This document shows positions 21,274 to 32,805 of a DNA stretch of 64,000 nt, piece after piece; positions within the stretch are counted from its first letter, which is position 1; every line of letters starts with the position of its first letter. The stretch lies in the NCBI GenBank assembly GCA_033032175.1, contig CM065309.1, positions 6,014,001 to 6,078,000 on the forward strand. The letters are read 5' to 3'. The DNA comes from Saturnia japonica (lineage: Eukaryota > Arthropoda > Insecta > Lepidoptera > Saturniidae). Position numbers and translations under genes: made by a program. The notes beneath the pieces are model-generated. The model did not search any database and was not told where the DNA came from. It saw nothing but the letters and a program-made list of their open reading frames with translations.

Positions 21274-24200
21274 TCCACCATGCTATCACTTGCCTTTGGA
21301 ATATGCTAAATTGGTATCAGAATGTTCTCGTCTCCGTCGAGATGAAGGTGATGGAGCTTCGAACGTAGTTTGGATACACAAGCCGGTGGCGCAGAGTCAG
21401 GGTAGAGGAATCTTTTTGTTTCGGGTAAGTTATTTTTGTGTATAAGTTTTACAGAATATTTATGGAGGTTATAGCAATTTTGTTATCTTCCTCAAAGTAT
21501 CCTTGCCAAAAGAAACTGATTCAGATCCTTGAATAGCCAAAATTATAGATTTGTTTAGTGACGAAGACAACTGTAATAAATGAAGTCAAAAATAAGAAAC
21601 GGTTACAAATAAAGTGCCCGGAGTATATTCAAAGGTGATCGGCGGTAGATTTTAACTTGACAACCTTATTTAGATCAGCACATAAACCTTGTACGTTCAT
21701 CAGAGCAACTTCCGAGTGCGCTATGAACGACTCGTTGTTGCATTAAGGTATGCAATGTATATAATAATTAATAAAATAATAAAAATAGTTTAATATACTT
21801 TCAGAGTGTGTGTGAGATGAGCTGCGGCACCGCGGCTGTGGTTCAGCGGTATATAGAGCGGCCGCTTCTAATTGCTGGGTACAAGTTCGATCTCAGGCTA
21901 TACGTCTGTGTTCCTAGTTACAGGCCTCTCACCGCTTATATGTACGCTGAGGGTCTTGCCAGATTCGGTAAAGTTACTATTAAAATAAAATCAAAAATAT
22001 TTCAAGTCAAAGTTACGGTAATATGCCTAATGGTAAGCAAAGTACAATGCAAACACAACGGTGACCACCGAGAGATCTAAACTCATCGGGGGTAGCTGCT
22101 GTCATGACGGCCCGCAAGTCTCGGAAGCTGGACATCACTGGATGATCCCGAAATGCGATAAGCCAAAGAAGAGTGTGACGGGTTTAGCATCATATACATG
22201 TGATCATCTACACCAGCTGATCCTGGAACGCGATACGCCTATAGTCGTACAAGTCATTTAAGCGTGACACTATGACGTGTGTACAATTACAAATTTCCCC
22301 TACAGACCAGTAAAAGAAAATAAAGCAAAAGTGGTATTAAGTTACACTTAATTTTAATAAGTTTTCTTATAAAATAAGAAGTTCCTGTAATTTTGTATAC
22401 TACTACCGTAAGTTGCGAAACTCTTAATGATTTCATGTGAGCAAATGATAAAAAAAACTATAATTTTACCCAGGAACAGACAAGTACACGCTATCCGATA
22501 TTCACAACCCGTACAGACACTTGACCAATACATCTTTGAACAAAACCGGGCCGCGATACGCCGAATGCAAGGATAGGATTGGCAGCGGTAAGAAATTTCT
22601 CGAAAATTATACTAAGATTATTATATGCAATGCAATCCCATGCAATTCGTGTTTTTTTATCGTAGCACCGCAAAGTGACGTCACTGTGCCTGATGGCAAG
22701 CACAGTACAATCCAACAACAACGGCGATCATTGAGTGAGTCACAGTGACGGGCTTCGTAGCGCAATGGTATTAAACACTACTATTGAGCCGAGAGGTCGT
22801 GGGTTCGATCCCCGCCCATGATGAGCATAAATGTCAGTTGTGTGTGTCTGGGTGTTAAATATCTATGTATGTATGTATATCAGCTGTTTAGTTACCATAT
22901 TACAAGCTTTGCTTAGTTTGGAATTAAATGGCCGTGTGTAAATTGTGTCCTCATGTCCTCATGTCCTCATATATTATTACCATGCGCATGATCGTCTCGA
23001 ACCAGTAGGGTACAGACCCTTGCCACCCCGCCGCACCGATATTACAATATTCTTACTTTCTTTTAGGTATCTAAAACATACCTCAGAAGTTCTGAGTTAT
23101 AATATTAGTTTTCGTTTTCGTTTCTTATATTTTTGGTATTTATTCAACTTATTCAACTACTGCGTATGTATGTATGTACCGTGTCTATTTCTTTAGCATG
23201 CTCTGTAGCCTAAAGCTCTGGTCAAAGACCGGACTGCGATAAGACGCCGGTACGACGTGAGCTGTTGTGATGTACTGAATAGCTTTATGTCATTAGATTC
23301 GTTTTAATTGTGAGAGTGACATAGGTTATATAATATTTAAGTACGAAATCTGGGAAAATATATTTTTTAGTCAAGTGTTTTTGTTGCAATCGGGTTTATT
23401 GTTCCCTTTATAATGATTAGGCTTAGCTGTTACTGTTTGCTATTATATTACTTAACTTGAGATATCAAGTATGATTTGGCCAAACGCAAGTCTGCCCTGC
23501 AACTGCAACCGTAAGCACACTGACCTTAAATCCAGTTATATTTGTCTATTGAAATCGTTATTTGTTTCTTTACAGGTTGTAAATGGACATTGAAACAGGT
23601 ACGAAGAGCATTGGTGGGAAGATGGGGTGCGGTAGAATGGCTTGCCTGGCAGCGTATCAGAGCACTAGTCACCCTGACACTCTTAGCCCAAGCGACTGGT
23701 ACTCCTCCAGCTAGGAACTGTTTCGAGTTTTATGGATTCGATGTGCTTCTTGATGACGCGTTAAAACCATGGCTATTGGAGGTAATCAATTTAAAATTAA
23801 CGTTTCTAAGTCTTTGGATAAAATGAGACTTCGTTGTTATCTTTTAATTTAAACTAATATATAAGGTTGAAATAATTGTTTGTTTGTTGTTTGAACGCAC
23901 TAATCTCTGGAATTACAAGTCAGATTTGAAATTTATTTATCATTATATATTGAGAAACGTTATAGGCTATAAGTTCATGCTATAGCGGAAGCGAGGAACA
24001 GAGTGTAAAGTTCCTCATTCGCCATGAAAAGGGAGGATCCTCCGACCAGACGGGTGTTATGTCTGGCGGGAAGCTGCCCAACGGTTGCTGTCGGGTTCTT
24101 GTATATATACTCAATTGTTGGGTTAATTTCTATATCGCGATGTAGGATGTCAGTTATGGCGGAGATGTCGCTATGTGTAGGATGCGTCAGTTGTGGCGAG

Positions 24201-27200
24201 AGATGTCGCTAAAACGCTAAGGAGACAAAATCATGAACGTCAAGCAATGGGGGAAGCTGTAGACAAGTACGGGAACTGAGAATAACGATAAGCTACACGA
24301 GTGTGTTGTCGGCAGAGCGATGGAGAACTGTTCCAATAAATTAAAAACTGGTGAAACCTTGGGACACAGCTTGTATCATTTTTTTTTGTCAAATTCATCG
24401 TTACTATCAACTTGTGTTTTGTCTACTGCTGGACACATTTTTTCTCATAAGATATGCCATCGTAATTGATGCTTGAAATTGCACCAAGTCAGTTACGATG
24501 GCATATCATGTCCTACACTACTTTTATCTGAATATGATCTCTAATCTAGAGTTCGACTACCACAGCTGTTATAGCTTTTTTGAATGATGTAGTCTGCCCA
24601 TTGTCATTTTAGTTTTCTAGTCCACTCTGTTACTTTGTGAGTATAATGTGATAATAAAATTTTAAATTTGAGAAGGATAGGTCATAAGACTGATATGATC
24701 TGCTTATTGTTATTTTAGTTTTCTAGTCCTCTCCGTTACTTTGTGAGTATTGGGTGACAATAACATTTTAAATGTAAGAAGGATAGGTCATAAGACAGAT
24801 ATGATCTGCTTATTGTCATTTTAGTTTTCTAGTCCTCTCCGTTACTTTGTGAGTATTGGGTTACAATAACATTTTAAATGTAAGAAGGATAGGTCATAAG
24901 ACTGATATGATCTGCTTATTGTCATTTTAGTTTTCTAGTCCTCTCCGTTACTTTGTGAGTATTGGGTGACAATAACATTTTAAATGTAAGAAGGATAGGT
25001 CATAAGACTGATATGATCTGCTTATTGTCATTTTAGTTTTCTAGTCCTTCCGTTACTTCGTGAGTATTGGGTGACAATAACATTTGAAATGTAAGAAGGA
25101 TAAGTCATAAGACAGATATGATCTTCTCATTGTCATTTTAGTTTTCTAGTCCTCTCCGTTACTTTGTGAGTATTGGGTGACAATAACATTTTACATGTAA
25201 GAAGGATAAGTCATAAGACATATATAATCTTCTCATTGTCATTTTAGTTTTCTAATTCTCTCCGTTACTTTGTGAGTATTGGGTGATAATAAAATTTTAA
25301 ATGTTAAATTAATTTTAAATGTTAATTTTAAATTTTGAATGATACTCATACCATTTCGTATTGATTGCCCAGATGAATATCTAATTGACCTATATAAGGT
25401 AATTGAAATAACTTATAATATGATATTCCATAAAACCATATTTCTGAAAATATCGTAATGTACGAACTGATCACTGTTTTTTTTCTGTTTTATTTCTAGG
25501 TTAATTTATCACCAGCTTTAGCAGCGGACTGTGAAGCTGACGTTACAGTAAAACAACCGATGTTACATGAACTGTTCGATTTGATTGGATTACCTATGAA
25601 ACACACCGGCCTGTCCCTTCTACAGGGTCCACCACCACAAGTTCTTAGGTAAAAAAAACGATATGTGAAAATATTTAGCCGAGATGCGATATGATGTAGA
25701 TTATGTAAAATGTGATATTCAAATCGCATATGTAACGTGTATGTATAAACAGGGAAGTTTCTGAGTTAAGGAAGAGATTGATTAACGTCAAACAACAAAC
25801 AGAGAAGTCTATTTGGACAAGTTTTAAGAAAACCACTGGAGTATATTGGGATCTAATTGTGCCCAAAAATTTCGTGATTGAAAAATTTTATTCATGCGTT
25901 GAACACGTTACCCGTCATTATCTTTCTGCTTGACGCTACATATGTGGTTTTTTATACAATTAAGGTGGCAAATAAGTATAAGGCCTGATGGTAAGTAGCT
26001 ACCGTATTCTATGGACGCTTATATTAGGTAGGTATTATAGCGCGTTGCCAACTTTAACACCCCATATCCCAAGGAGCTCTAGAATCCTTACTCACAGCGG
26101 GATCACAACACAAGGTTATTTGGCTGCGATCTTCAGTAGAGTGGAGGTATTCCACCATTCCAGCTGCCTCAACTAGAGAGAAATCTCCAAAGAAATTTCT
26201 CTGTGCCTTACCTCTCTTAATGGTCTCTCTAACCTGTCTAGTCACAATCCAGGCGTGTCCAGTCACAATCCAGGTGAATATAATGGGCATTGACCAATTT
26301 CTTTACACTTGCTTCGTTATTTTTATCTTGGTTTGTATGAAGAATTCTGAGACAATAAATTGAATATTATAATATTTTATGGCTTATTTCTTATTTTCCC
26401 AGCATCTCTTCTTTATATAGGGCTTGCCTTCTAAATCGGATTTAACCAATTTTTACTGTTATGTCTGTATATATTGGGTTATAGAAGTTTTGTTATAATT
26501 AGTTGCAGTTCCGAGGACGAGAGTGGTGTACCTCGAGCAGCAAATAGCCGAACGACCACCGCTGGTGCGAGACGCGGACCAAGGTTCAGACGCCGTCGAC
26601 CACTGCCTATAACTTGCGTTACTTTACAACCACCCATAGTTGATAGACTACCGGTGATTATTTAACGAAATATCCACTTAGTTACATAAAAATCTTCATT
26701 AAGGAGATTAGTAGTATTTAGAGAGAGATTACAATTTTATTGTGTGACGTATTTTTATAATCCGTGATATATATGTATGTATTAAATTTTCAGGAGATGA
26801 CAAACAAAAATAGAGAACTAAATAGCGGACAATCTAACAAAACTCCGTCCAAAATTACCACAGATAACTCCGTCGTTCAGGTAATTTTACAAATTGTCAT
26901 CGAAATTACAGCAAGGTCGGTAAACAAAGTTGTATCAATAATTAAATTGCTTTGTCAATTTTCACAGAGTGAAATTAACTTTTAGATGAGATACTAAGGT
27001 TGAAAATTGTGTAGACGAAAACGACAGTAAGAAATCAATCCATAATTATATTTTTCGTGACTGTTACACTAATGCGACAGATAAAAGGGTAAAAGGGAAT
27101 CCTTCAAATTTGTGTAGTCATGCAACGAATTTATTATTTTTCTTTTAATAGCAGGACTTGTATCATTCGACATATACACAAAAATATATACATAAAACGA

Positions 27201-28692
27201 GAAACATTCCTTTTTTTCCTGCTGACTATATACTGTTAGCCTTAAGGGCCCAGAAACCATTAAAGCTAAATAAAGCTAAGAGTTATCGTGGTGGTTTTAA
27301 TTTATCCATACTTTAGCGAGCGATTCGTAATTAACAATCAATCTATAATTGAACTACTTTAACTATAATTAAAATATCGTATGTTATATTCCTGATGGCA
27401 CTATATAATATTTTCTTGTAAAATGTCCTTTTCCCTATTCTAGTCTATTCCGAACGTGGCCATTACGTCAGCGGAGATAGTTGAGGAAACGTGGCGTGGC
27501 GGATATGTAACAGCCGCATCACGCAGACGGATATTGAGTGCATGTTCATGGGGAAATGGTGTACGATGGGATCGTGCTATCGGCAGAGTGGGACAATGGG
27601 TGCGAATATATCCGCACGTCTTGCCGAATGAAGATGAAGTATACTATTTGCCTTTTTATTATACCACTTAATTGATACTGGAAAAATATTCTTACCATAT
27701 TTTCTTTCAACTAATACTGAAAATGAATTTTGGGTCCAATAGTTAGAAATATCTTCTTATTGTACTGAGATTAATGAACAATATTATTCACCGCATTAGT
27801 TCACACGTATTTTTTGTGTAATTTTTATGTAGCGTATATTAGAATATTTTGGACAGTAGTATAATCGGATTTTATAACTAACAGACTTCTTAAGTATGAG
27901 CTAGGATGGAATACCGTTAATCAGTTGGAATGCGACATCGCCAATCATATCAGACCCTTAAACTAGAAAGCAACTCTCAATTATGTGTAGTTTGTAAATA
28001 TTTAGGAATCTGAAATTCCTGTTAAAATATCCTTTAAGAATTGAAGAATATTTGTAGAACAAGCGTCTTTATGGTTTCTTTACAAGTTTAGCGTTTGGCC
28101 ACGACCTTTCCTAATATAAAATGACGATGTAGTCCACGCTCTGTCTAGTAGGAAAGCTGGCACTCAAGAGCCACTGCCAGAATACACATAAAGGTACTTG
28201 GCGAGTGGAGACAGATTTTTAACTTTAGGGTAGTAGCATAGAAAATACCCTATACCACCATGGCATAATTTCAATACGATGTTTCCGTAACTGAGAGCTC
28301 AGGCTCATTGTAGGGTTAGAAATAATGTAGATCGACACGATATCCGTACACGCTACCACTCAGCCATTATTAGTAAGGTAGAAAATTATTTTATTAATTT
28401 TACGGGTATTTAAAGTCATTTGTTATTATTATATTTATTGTTCATTATTAATATTACAATGTATTATTATTATGAAATATTCTTAATCAAATCTTAGACA
28501 CCAATAGAAGACGTACGTGAGAGTGTTGCACAAGTATCGAAGTTCATACGAGCGGCCCGGGAGGTGTATCGCGAGGGCGGACGCGATTCTTTTCCTTCTC
28601 TGGATGCCGCTCGGGACGCTGCTTTCGAGGCTGCACTGCACAAGAAACTTGATTACCGGCAGAAATTCGAAGTGTGGCACCCGCCTTTCTGA
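21274..28692 (+). CDS. TTLL2: Tubulin-tyrosine-ligase-like protein (TTLL2-like), 5'-partial, 9 exons
   Basis: Exons 21274-21424, 21805-21967, 22474-22587, 23576-23781, 25500-25648, 26509-26653, 26794-26880, 27444-27638 and 28498-28692 join in phase to about 467 codons ending in TGA. All junctions are AG/GT; the donor at 26654 (GTGATT) is weak. TTL-domain marks: [18 protein letters not shown] (ATP grasp), [11 protein letters not shown] and [12 protein letters not shown] (exon 2), [14 protein letters not shown] (exon 3), GCKWTL and [12 protein letters not shown] with KPWLLEV (exon 4), NLSPAL (exon 5). Key ATP/Mg residues look intact. The family adds glutamate (or glycine) chains to tubulin tails. 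HGCKWTL-type and NLSPAL...LHELFDLI blocks best fit TTLL2. Intron 5' of the first exon is phase 2, so N-terminal exons exist but were not found. Confidence 0.88.
22085..22250 (-). repeat. Family V repeat in TTLL intron 2
   Basis: Minus-strand GCGTTCCAGGATCAGCTGGT, then a GTGACGGG... block and CATGACAGCAGC: a degenerate, deleted copy of the element whose unit is amplified at 18417-19040. Confidence 0.55.
22742..22945 (+). repeat. tRNA-headed SINE family 1, copy b
   Basis: The A-box-like TAGCGCAATGG and B box GGTTCGATCCC (22802-22812) form a tRNA-like head. It is followed by CATAAATGTCAG, TGTCTGGGTGTTAAAT, a (GTAT)n stretch and the tail ACAAGCTTTGCTTAGTTTGG. It sits in TTLL intron 3. The acceptor stem of a real tRNA is absent. 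Confidence 0.75.
23880..24360 (+). repeat. Dispersed repeat family R, copy 1
   Basis: GAACGCACTAATCTCTGGAA at the left and AGAATAACGATAAGC, then CTGGTGAAACCTTGGGACAC at the right. Related pieces lie at 31150-31330, 51060-51590 and 53915-54060. Degenerate and non-coding, in TTLL intron 4. Confidence 0.5.
24451..24507. repeat. Perfect 15-bp hairpin in TTLL intron 4
   Basis: GATATGCCATCGTAA (24451-24465) and TTACGATGGCATATC (24493-24507) are exact reverse complements with 27 bases between them. The RNA could form a short stem-loop. No second copy was noticed in the window. Confidence 0.75.
24595..25310 (+). repeat. Tandem minisatellite, seven ~106-bp units
   Basis: AGTTTTCTAG(TCC) recurs at 24611, 24717, 24823, 24929, 25035, 25140 and 25246, a strict 106/105-bp period. 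The middle units (TTACTTTGTGAGTATTGGG, GTAAGAAGGATAGGTCATAAG) are nearly identical and the outer ones more diverged. It lies wholly in TTLL intron 4. Confidence 0.93.
25975..26285 (+). repeat. Dispersed repeat family S4, copy 2
   Basis: GGCCTGATGGTAAGTAGCTACCG is followed by TATAGCGCGTTGCCAAC and a CAAGGTTATTTGGCTGCGATC block. It is in TTLL intron 5 and is the reverse orientation of 13955-14090. Confidence 0.6.
28065..28375 (-). repeat. tRNA-headed SINE family 3, copy 1
   Basis: On the minus strand the head reads AATGGCTGAGTGGTAGCGTG (A-box-like) followed by GTCGATCTAC. The body matches 61630-61935 and 62595-62885 in order: TGGCCACGA, GCCTAGT-like, TACTTGGCGA and CACCATGGCATAATTTC. It is in the last TTLL intron. 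Confidence 0.65.
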
Positions 28693-28720
28693 TGTGTTCA
28701 AAAATATATTCATTAAACTT

Positions 28721-28741
28721 AATAAATGCATATTTAATAAA
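28721..28741 (+). terminator. TTLL polyadenylation signals
   Basis: AATAAA occurs at 28721-28726 and 28736-28741, 29 and 44 bases after the TGA, giving a compact 3' end consistent with the gene model. Confidence 0.65.
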
Positions 28742-28887
28742 GAATATCAAGTTTCCTTTTATTGCTAAGTTCAATCGACAACCAAACAGATAGCGATAAA
28801 AACAAACAGACAGAGAGAGACCTGATAGTATTGATGAGATGAAAGGAAAGTTTTTTTTCTAGAATGACATTTAATTTCAAACTAAAT

Positions 28888-29335
28888 ATAGCTTGTATTA
28901 TAGTAACTAAACAAATTATACACCATCAAAATCAACAAATTCATTATTCAATTTAGGCACTGTTGACAATGAAACATTTTTTTTGTGTAATTATTTATGA
29001 GTATCTTGCAGCACTGATTAAATCAATTACTGTATACCTTTTGAACCACCACCGTGGTGAGGCGGACTTTCATATCAAATACCAGTGACCTAAAGTAACG
29101 ACAGTGCCATACATACTTCCTAACAGGCCCTAAGAAGGCACTTATGAAGGTCAAAACACTGCTACCGGTTGGGAAAAACTCGATCGGGTTTTTTTCCATA
29201 CATATATAACATCCTGTAACACAAATGACAATAATTTACATCATACAAAAGTCGGTCATATGCGGGGATCGAACTCAATAGTATTGCTCATAGTAGTATC
29301 CAGTACTACTACGCTACTAGGTTTGTACTGACTAA
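28888..29335 (-). repeat. tRNA-headed SINE family 1, copy c
   Basis: The minus-strand tail TAGTTACTATAATACAAGC is at 28890-28908. The head with B box GTTCGATCCCCGC is at 29262-29274, followed by an A-box-like TAGTAGCGTAGTAGT region to 29330. It is longer than copy b; the interior (29040-29220) contains an unrelated AACTCGATCGGGTTT-bearing segment, also seen near 36865. Confidence 0.6.
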
Positions 29336-29359
29336 GAAAAGTATTGTACGGTAGAGGTT

Positions 29360-29490
29360 TTTTTTTTAATATCTGACTACACTGTTAGACTTAAGGGACT
29401 TATCCAAAACAGAGCCGCTGCGGCTTTTACAGCTTCACCGAAATTGGGGGCGAGCGCTTAAGGCATTCAGCCGCGATTACGGTAGAGGTG
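29360..29490 (+). repeat. Dispersed repeat family G, copy 1
   Basis: A poly-T start, CTGACTACACTGTTAG and GAGCCGCTGCGGCTTTTACAGCTTCACCG. Matches lie at 59600-59690 (same strand) and 30200-30350 (reversed). Confidence 0.6.
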
Positions 29491-29625
29491 AAAATCTATA
29501 CTATATAACGGGGTTTTCAACAAGAACTTTATTTTTTAATAGGGGCAAATCGGAATAACCTGACAGTTTCCACATTTAATTTTTTTACATACATATCAAT
29601 AGTAGAAGTTTCGGGAATAGTTACA

Positions 29626-29997
29626 ATGAATTCAAATATGCTAGAAAATTGCATTAAAATAATAAAATTTCAGTATGAAAATGGTGGATCAGTAAAAGTT
29701 ACATTTCGGAAAATTCGTGATACCTTTTTTCAATATAATCGTCCTTCTGAGACCGTTATTAAGAATTTGATCGATTTTGAGTCGACAGGCTCGGTACATA
29801 ATGTGCCAACACCATCGCGTGTTCGACCGGGTTGTTCAAGTAAAAACATCGCAGCCGTAAGCCACATGTTGAAGAAGATCCGAATTCGTCAATTCCTCGA
29901 CGTTCTCAATAATTGGGGTTATCCACCTAGGTCTGCTCCTCGGTGTGAAACCCTTGTCCCACACGATACTATTGACACTGCACTTGCAATCACTTAG
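29626..29997 (+). pseudogene. Transposase N-terminal frame, truncated
   Basis: The 123-codon frame starts MNSNMLENCIKIIKFQYENG and continues VTFRKIRDTFFQYNRPSETV, NLIDFESTGSVHN. This is the helix-turn-helix DNA-binding region typical of a group of insect Tc1/mariner transposases. The last 25-30 codons already diverge because of a frameshift and the inserted repeat. No catalytic residues are in this piece. Confidence 0.7.
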
Positions 29998-29999
29998 CT

Positions 30000-30355
30000 A
30001 CCAACATACATCATTACATACATACGTGCACACCACATAGGTACATAGGTTATGAAAGGGACTTTTTTACGCTAGTTAGTGTGTAGACCATATTTCAGAT
30101 CACTAAATAATATACACATGTTCCTTCCTTAGTTTATCTCGAATTTTACGCATAGGGAGTCAGTCAGATCGCGACTTCATTGCAATCGCGGCAATAGCCC
30201 AAGCCGAGGTCCGGCCACTTAGGCACCCTTGCGCGCTTGTTGCCCATGCTTTCACCGCTGAGTGCCTTCAGCGCTCGCCCCCAAGCCCGGTAAAGCTGTA
30301 AAAGCCATCAGTGGCTCAATTGTTGGATAGGGCCCCTCAGGCTAACAGTAAGGTC
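30000..30355 (-). repeat. Repeat inserted in the transposon (family G, reversed)
   Basis: CTTCAGCGCTCGCCCCCAAG and GGTAAAGCTGTAAAAGCCAT are the reverse of the family G core at 29440-29460. GGTACATAGGTTATGAAAGGG near 30040 resembles 59697-59720 in plus orientation, so the insert may be composite. Confidence 0.5.
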
Positions 30356-31149
30356 AGATCGTTATCCACATCGACCACATGGCGAATTTTGTGGTGCAAG
30401 AATTGAAGTTTGTCTATCATTCAAATCGTCGTAGATTCGCTGAACTCTTTCAACAACAATCTGGTGGTTTTTCTGAAAAAATCATTTTTTTCAGACGAAG
30501 ACAATTTTCATTTGTTTGAATACGCCAACAAGCGAAATTGCTGCATTTGGGCTTTTGAAAATCGAAGATCGATTGTTGAGTAGTCATAGCATGCTCAACG
30601 TGTCACTGTATGTATGATGCGCTATGTGGTCTGGGGGTGTGATTGGGTCATTTTTTTTTCGAAAATTCGCATTATGCTATAGAGAGACGTTAACATCACA
30701 ATTTTGGCCTATTACTGATAATCATTGACGAGTGGTTTCAATAGAATGGCTTGACAAGTCATGTCGCATAATTTCGTGAAATTCAACTGTTAAGTGGCCG
30801 GCCCGATCATGTGATTTAACAACACTCGATTATTTTTTGTGGACTTATGTTAAATGAAGAGTCTATACGGAGCCAATCGAATCGAATGCAGCCTTAATAC
30901 TCAAAGTCCGTGACGTGATTAACGAAATAAACCAACCATTTTGCGAAAAAGTGATTGAAACTTTTTATGAAACAATCGACATCTATAAGCGTGTTCGTGG
31001 TGGACATTTGTCCGATACCATTTTTCATTTATAATTGCCAATCCTTACTCTTTCTAAGGCAATAAAATTTTGAATAATTTTTAACTCAATTCTTCCTTTT
31101 ATTTGGTTTTAAAAAACAAAATTCTTGTTGAAAAACCCATTATTAATCT

Positions 31150-31340
31150 CGTAAAATTCAAGAGATTATTTATTTGTTTGAACGCGTTAATCTCTAGAAC
31201 TGGGAGTGACCATATTTATAATCAATAATACTATATAAGTTCGAGCTATGACCGTAATGAGCACAGCAGTAACCATCGTTAAGCAATAAGAACAACGATA
31301 GACTAAAAAAACCGGATGAAATCGTAAGGTACAGTTAATA
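31150..31340 (+). repeat. Dispersed repeat family R, copy 2
   Basis: GAACGCGTTAATCTCTAGAACTGGGAG followed by ATGACCGTAATGAGC and AACAACGATAGAC. Same order as at 23880. Confidence 0.5.
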
Positions 31341-32790
31341 ATATATAATAGTTAGTAGAAATTAACTGAAAAATATAATTGTGGTTAAATAATTATTAAC
31401 AATTTCCTTTGTATCTAGTCTTTTTAAATTAAGTTTGAATTTTCAATTACATTACCTTCTTTTGTGGTTAATTATAAATTAGCTCAGGGGTTATTATTAA
31501 TTCATAACCTAATTGTATATAGTCTTACAGGTTGTTCAACTTTCTCGGGGTATTATTAAATTCGCTTTAGTTTTAAATACAATATATTTCTTCTATTTTA
31601 ACGAAATCCTAACGAACTTTAATGATTTCCACGAAATTATCCTACATTAATTTAGTTTCAAAATCAAATAAATTTAATTCAATTTAATACTTGAGTAGGC
31701 GCTGGGTAACGTCGAAGATAAAAATAAATTAAATAAAGATAAGACAAAATAAAACAAACTCAAACTGTTAACAGTCGTCGTGCCGAATTAATTGTTAATT
31801 TAGTCAATAAATTAATTATATATTTATGATTTCTTGTGCTCACACATAACTAATACCTACTACTATAATAAAAAACTGAATGTTAAACCAGTAAACTTTT
31901 TTTTAATTGTATTATGGCAATGTGACGGTGACTGTAACGGCGACCACCGCAAGATTAGAATCCATACGCGATCTTCGCTGTCATACCAGCCTCGATAAAG
32001 ATCTCTTCACGTTACGCTTGAAGTAACCAGATGTCTTATAAAGGATGAAACACACTCACTGGGGGACTATAAAAGATATACAACAAGGTGAAATTAAAAC
32101 TCCACATAACATTTAAAAAAACACAACCTATTCGTTGAGACCATTTCAATAAGCCCAAACACGATACCTCTGATGGAAGTTGGTGAGGACTTTGGTATCC
32201 TGCAGATTCCAGAGATAATACAGTCACCATGTTCTTGAAGTTATTCTTCATGTCTTCGAAGAAATAGAATACTAAATGTCGAATCGATCAGTCTCGTGGA
32301 ATTTGTTCACCACCCTACACCAATTAGATAAAAACAGATGGTCTACAATCAGTTCAACAGATTTTTTTAATTACAACTAAGAACACTCGTGATAAAGAAA
32401 CCTTTCGAATAAAATAAAATGAATCAAAATTGGTTCATTCGCTTGGAAGCTACGATGTTAATTTTATAACATCTCTGTTTGCATCGGGAGCTAATAAGGT
32501 GGGAACATGTTTGGATCTAATAATAAAAACACTAGATACTGAGCAATATACTGTGAAGTATTTATTAAATAGCAAAGTACACCTACTTTAAAATAATTAT
32601 TTTTAAATTATGTTCTTTCTATGTTTATCAATTGGTTCATTTTTTTTTTTTTTGGGACATCCTATAATTAAGCCGATGTAGTACAGTAATGATAGTCCTA
32701 ATTCGACTTAATTAATTAACTTTTAGATACTTATGGCTAACTGTAAGTCACGCATGATCGTTAAACATTGATGGACGAAATGAAGAGGAA
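31341..32790. other. AT-rich DNA upstream of the odorant receptor
   Basis: Mostly AT-rich. 31915-32010 has a partial family V terminal segment (GTGACTGTAACGGCGACCACC). 32435-32510 has an unplaced repeat-like stretch. No coding exon was recognised. The receptor promoter must lie at the right end, but no clear TATA or initiator could be singled out. Confidence 0.35.
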
Positions 32791-32805
32791 TTGATTTTTG
32801 CAACG

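Larger units (their letters stand above)
29511..31138 (+). mobile_element. Degenerate Tc1/mariner-superfamily transposon
   Basis: Imperfect terminal inverted repeats: GGGTTTTCAACAAGAA from 29511 and its complement TTCTTGTTGAAAAACCC ending at 31138. The N-terminal transposase frame begins at 29626. The first-Asp block FSDEDNFHLFEYANKRNC is near 30491. Beyond that the frame is lost to stops. A second insertion (about 30000-30355, family G sequence reversed) splits it. The 3' half still shows homologous codon traces up to about 31030. Confidence 0.8.

Noticed and set aside
22745..22815. tRNA gene on the plus strand
   Set aside because: The B box GGTTCGATCCC is clear but the ends do not pair, and the sequence continues into a SINE body with a tail shared by two other copies.
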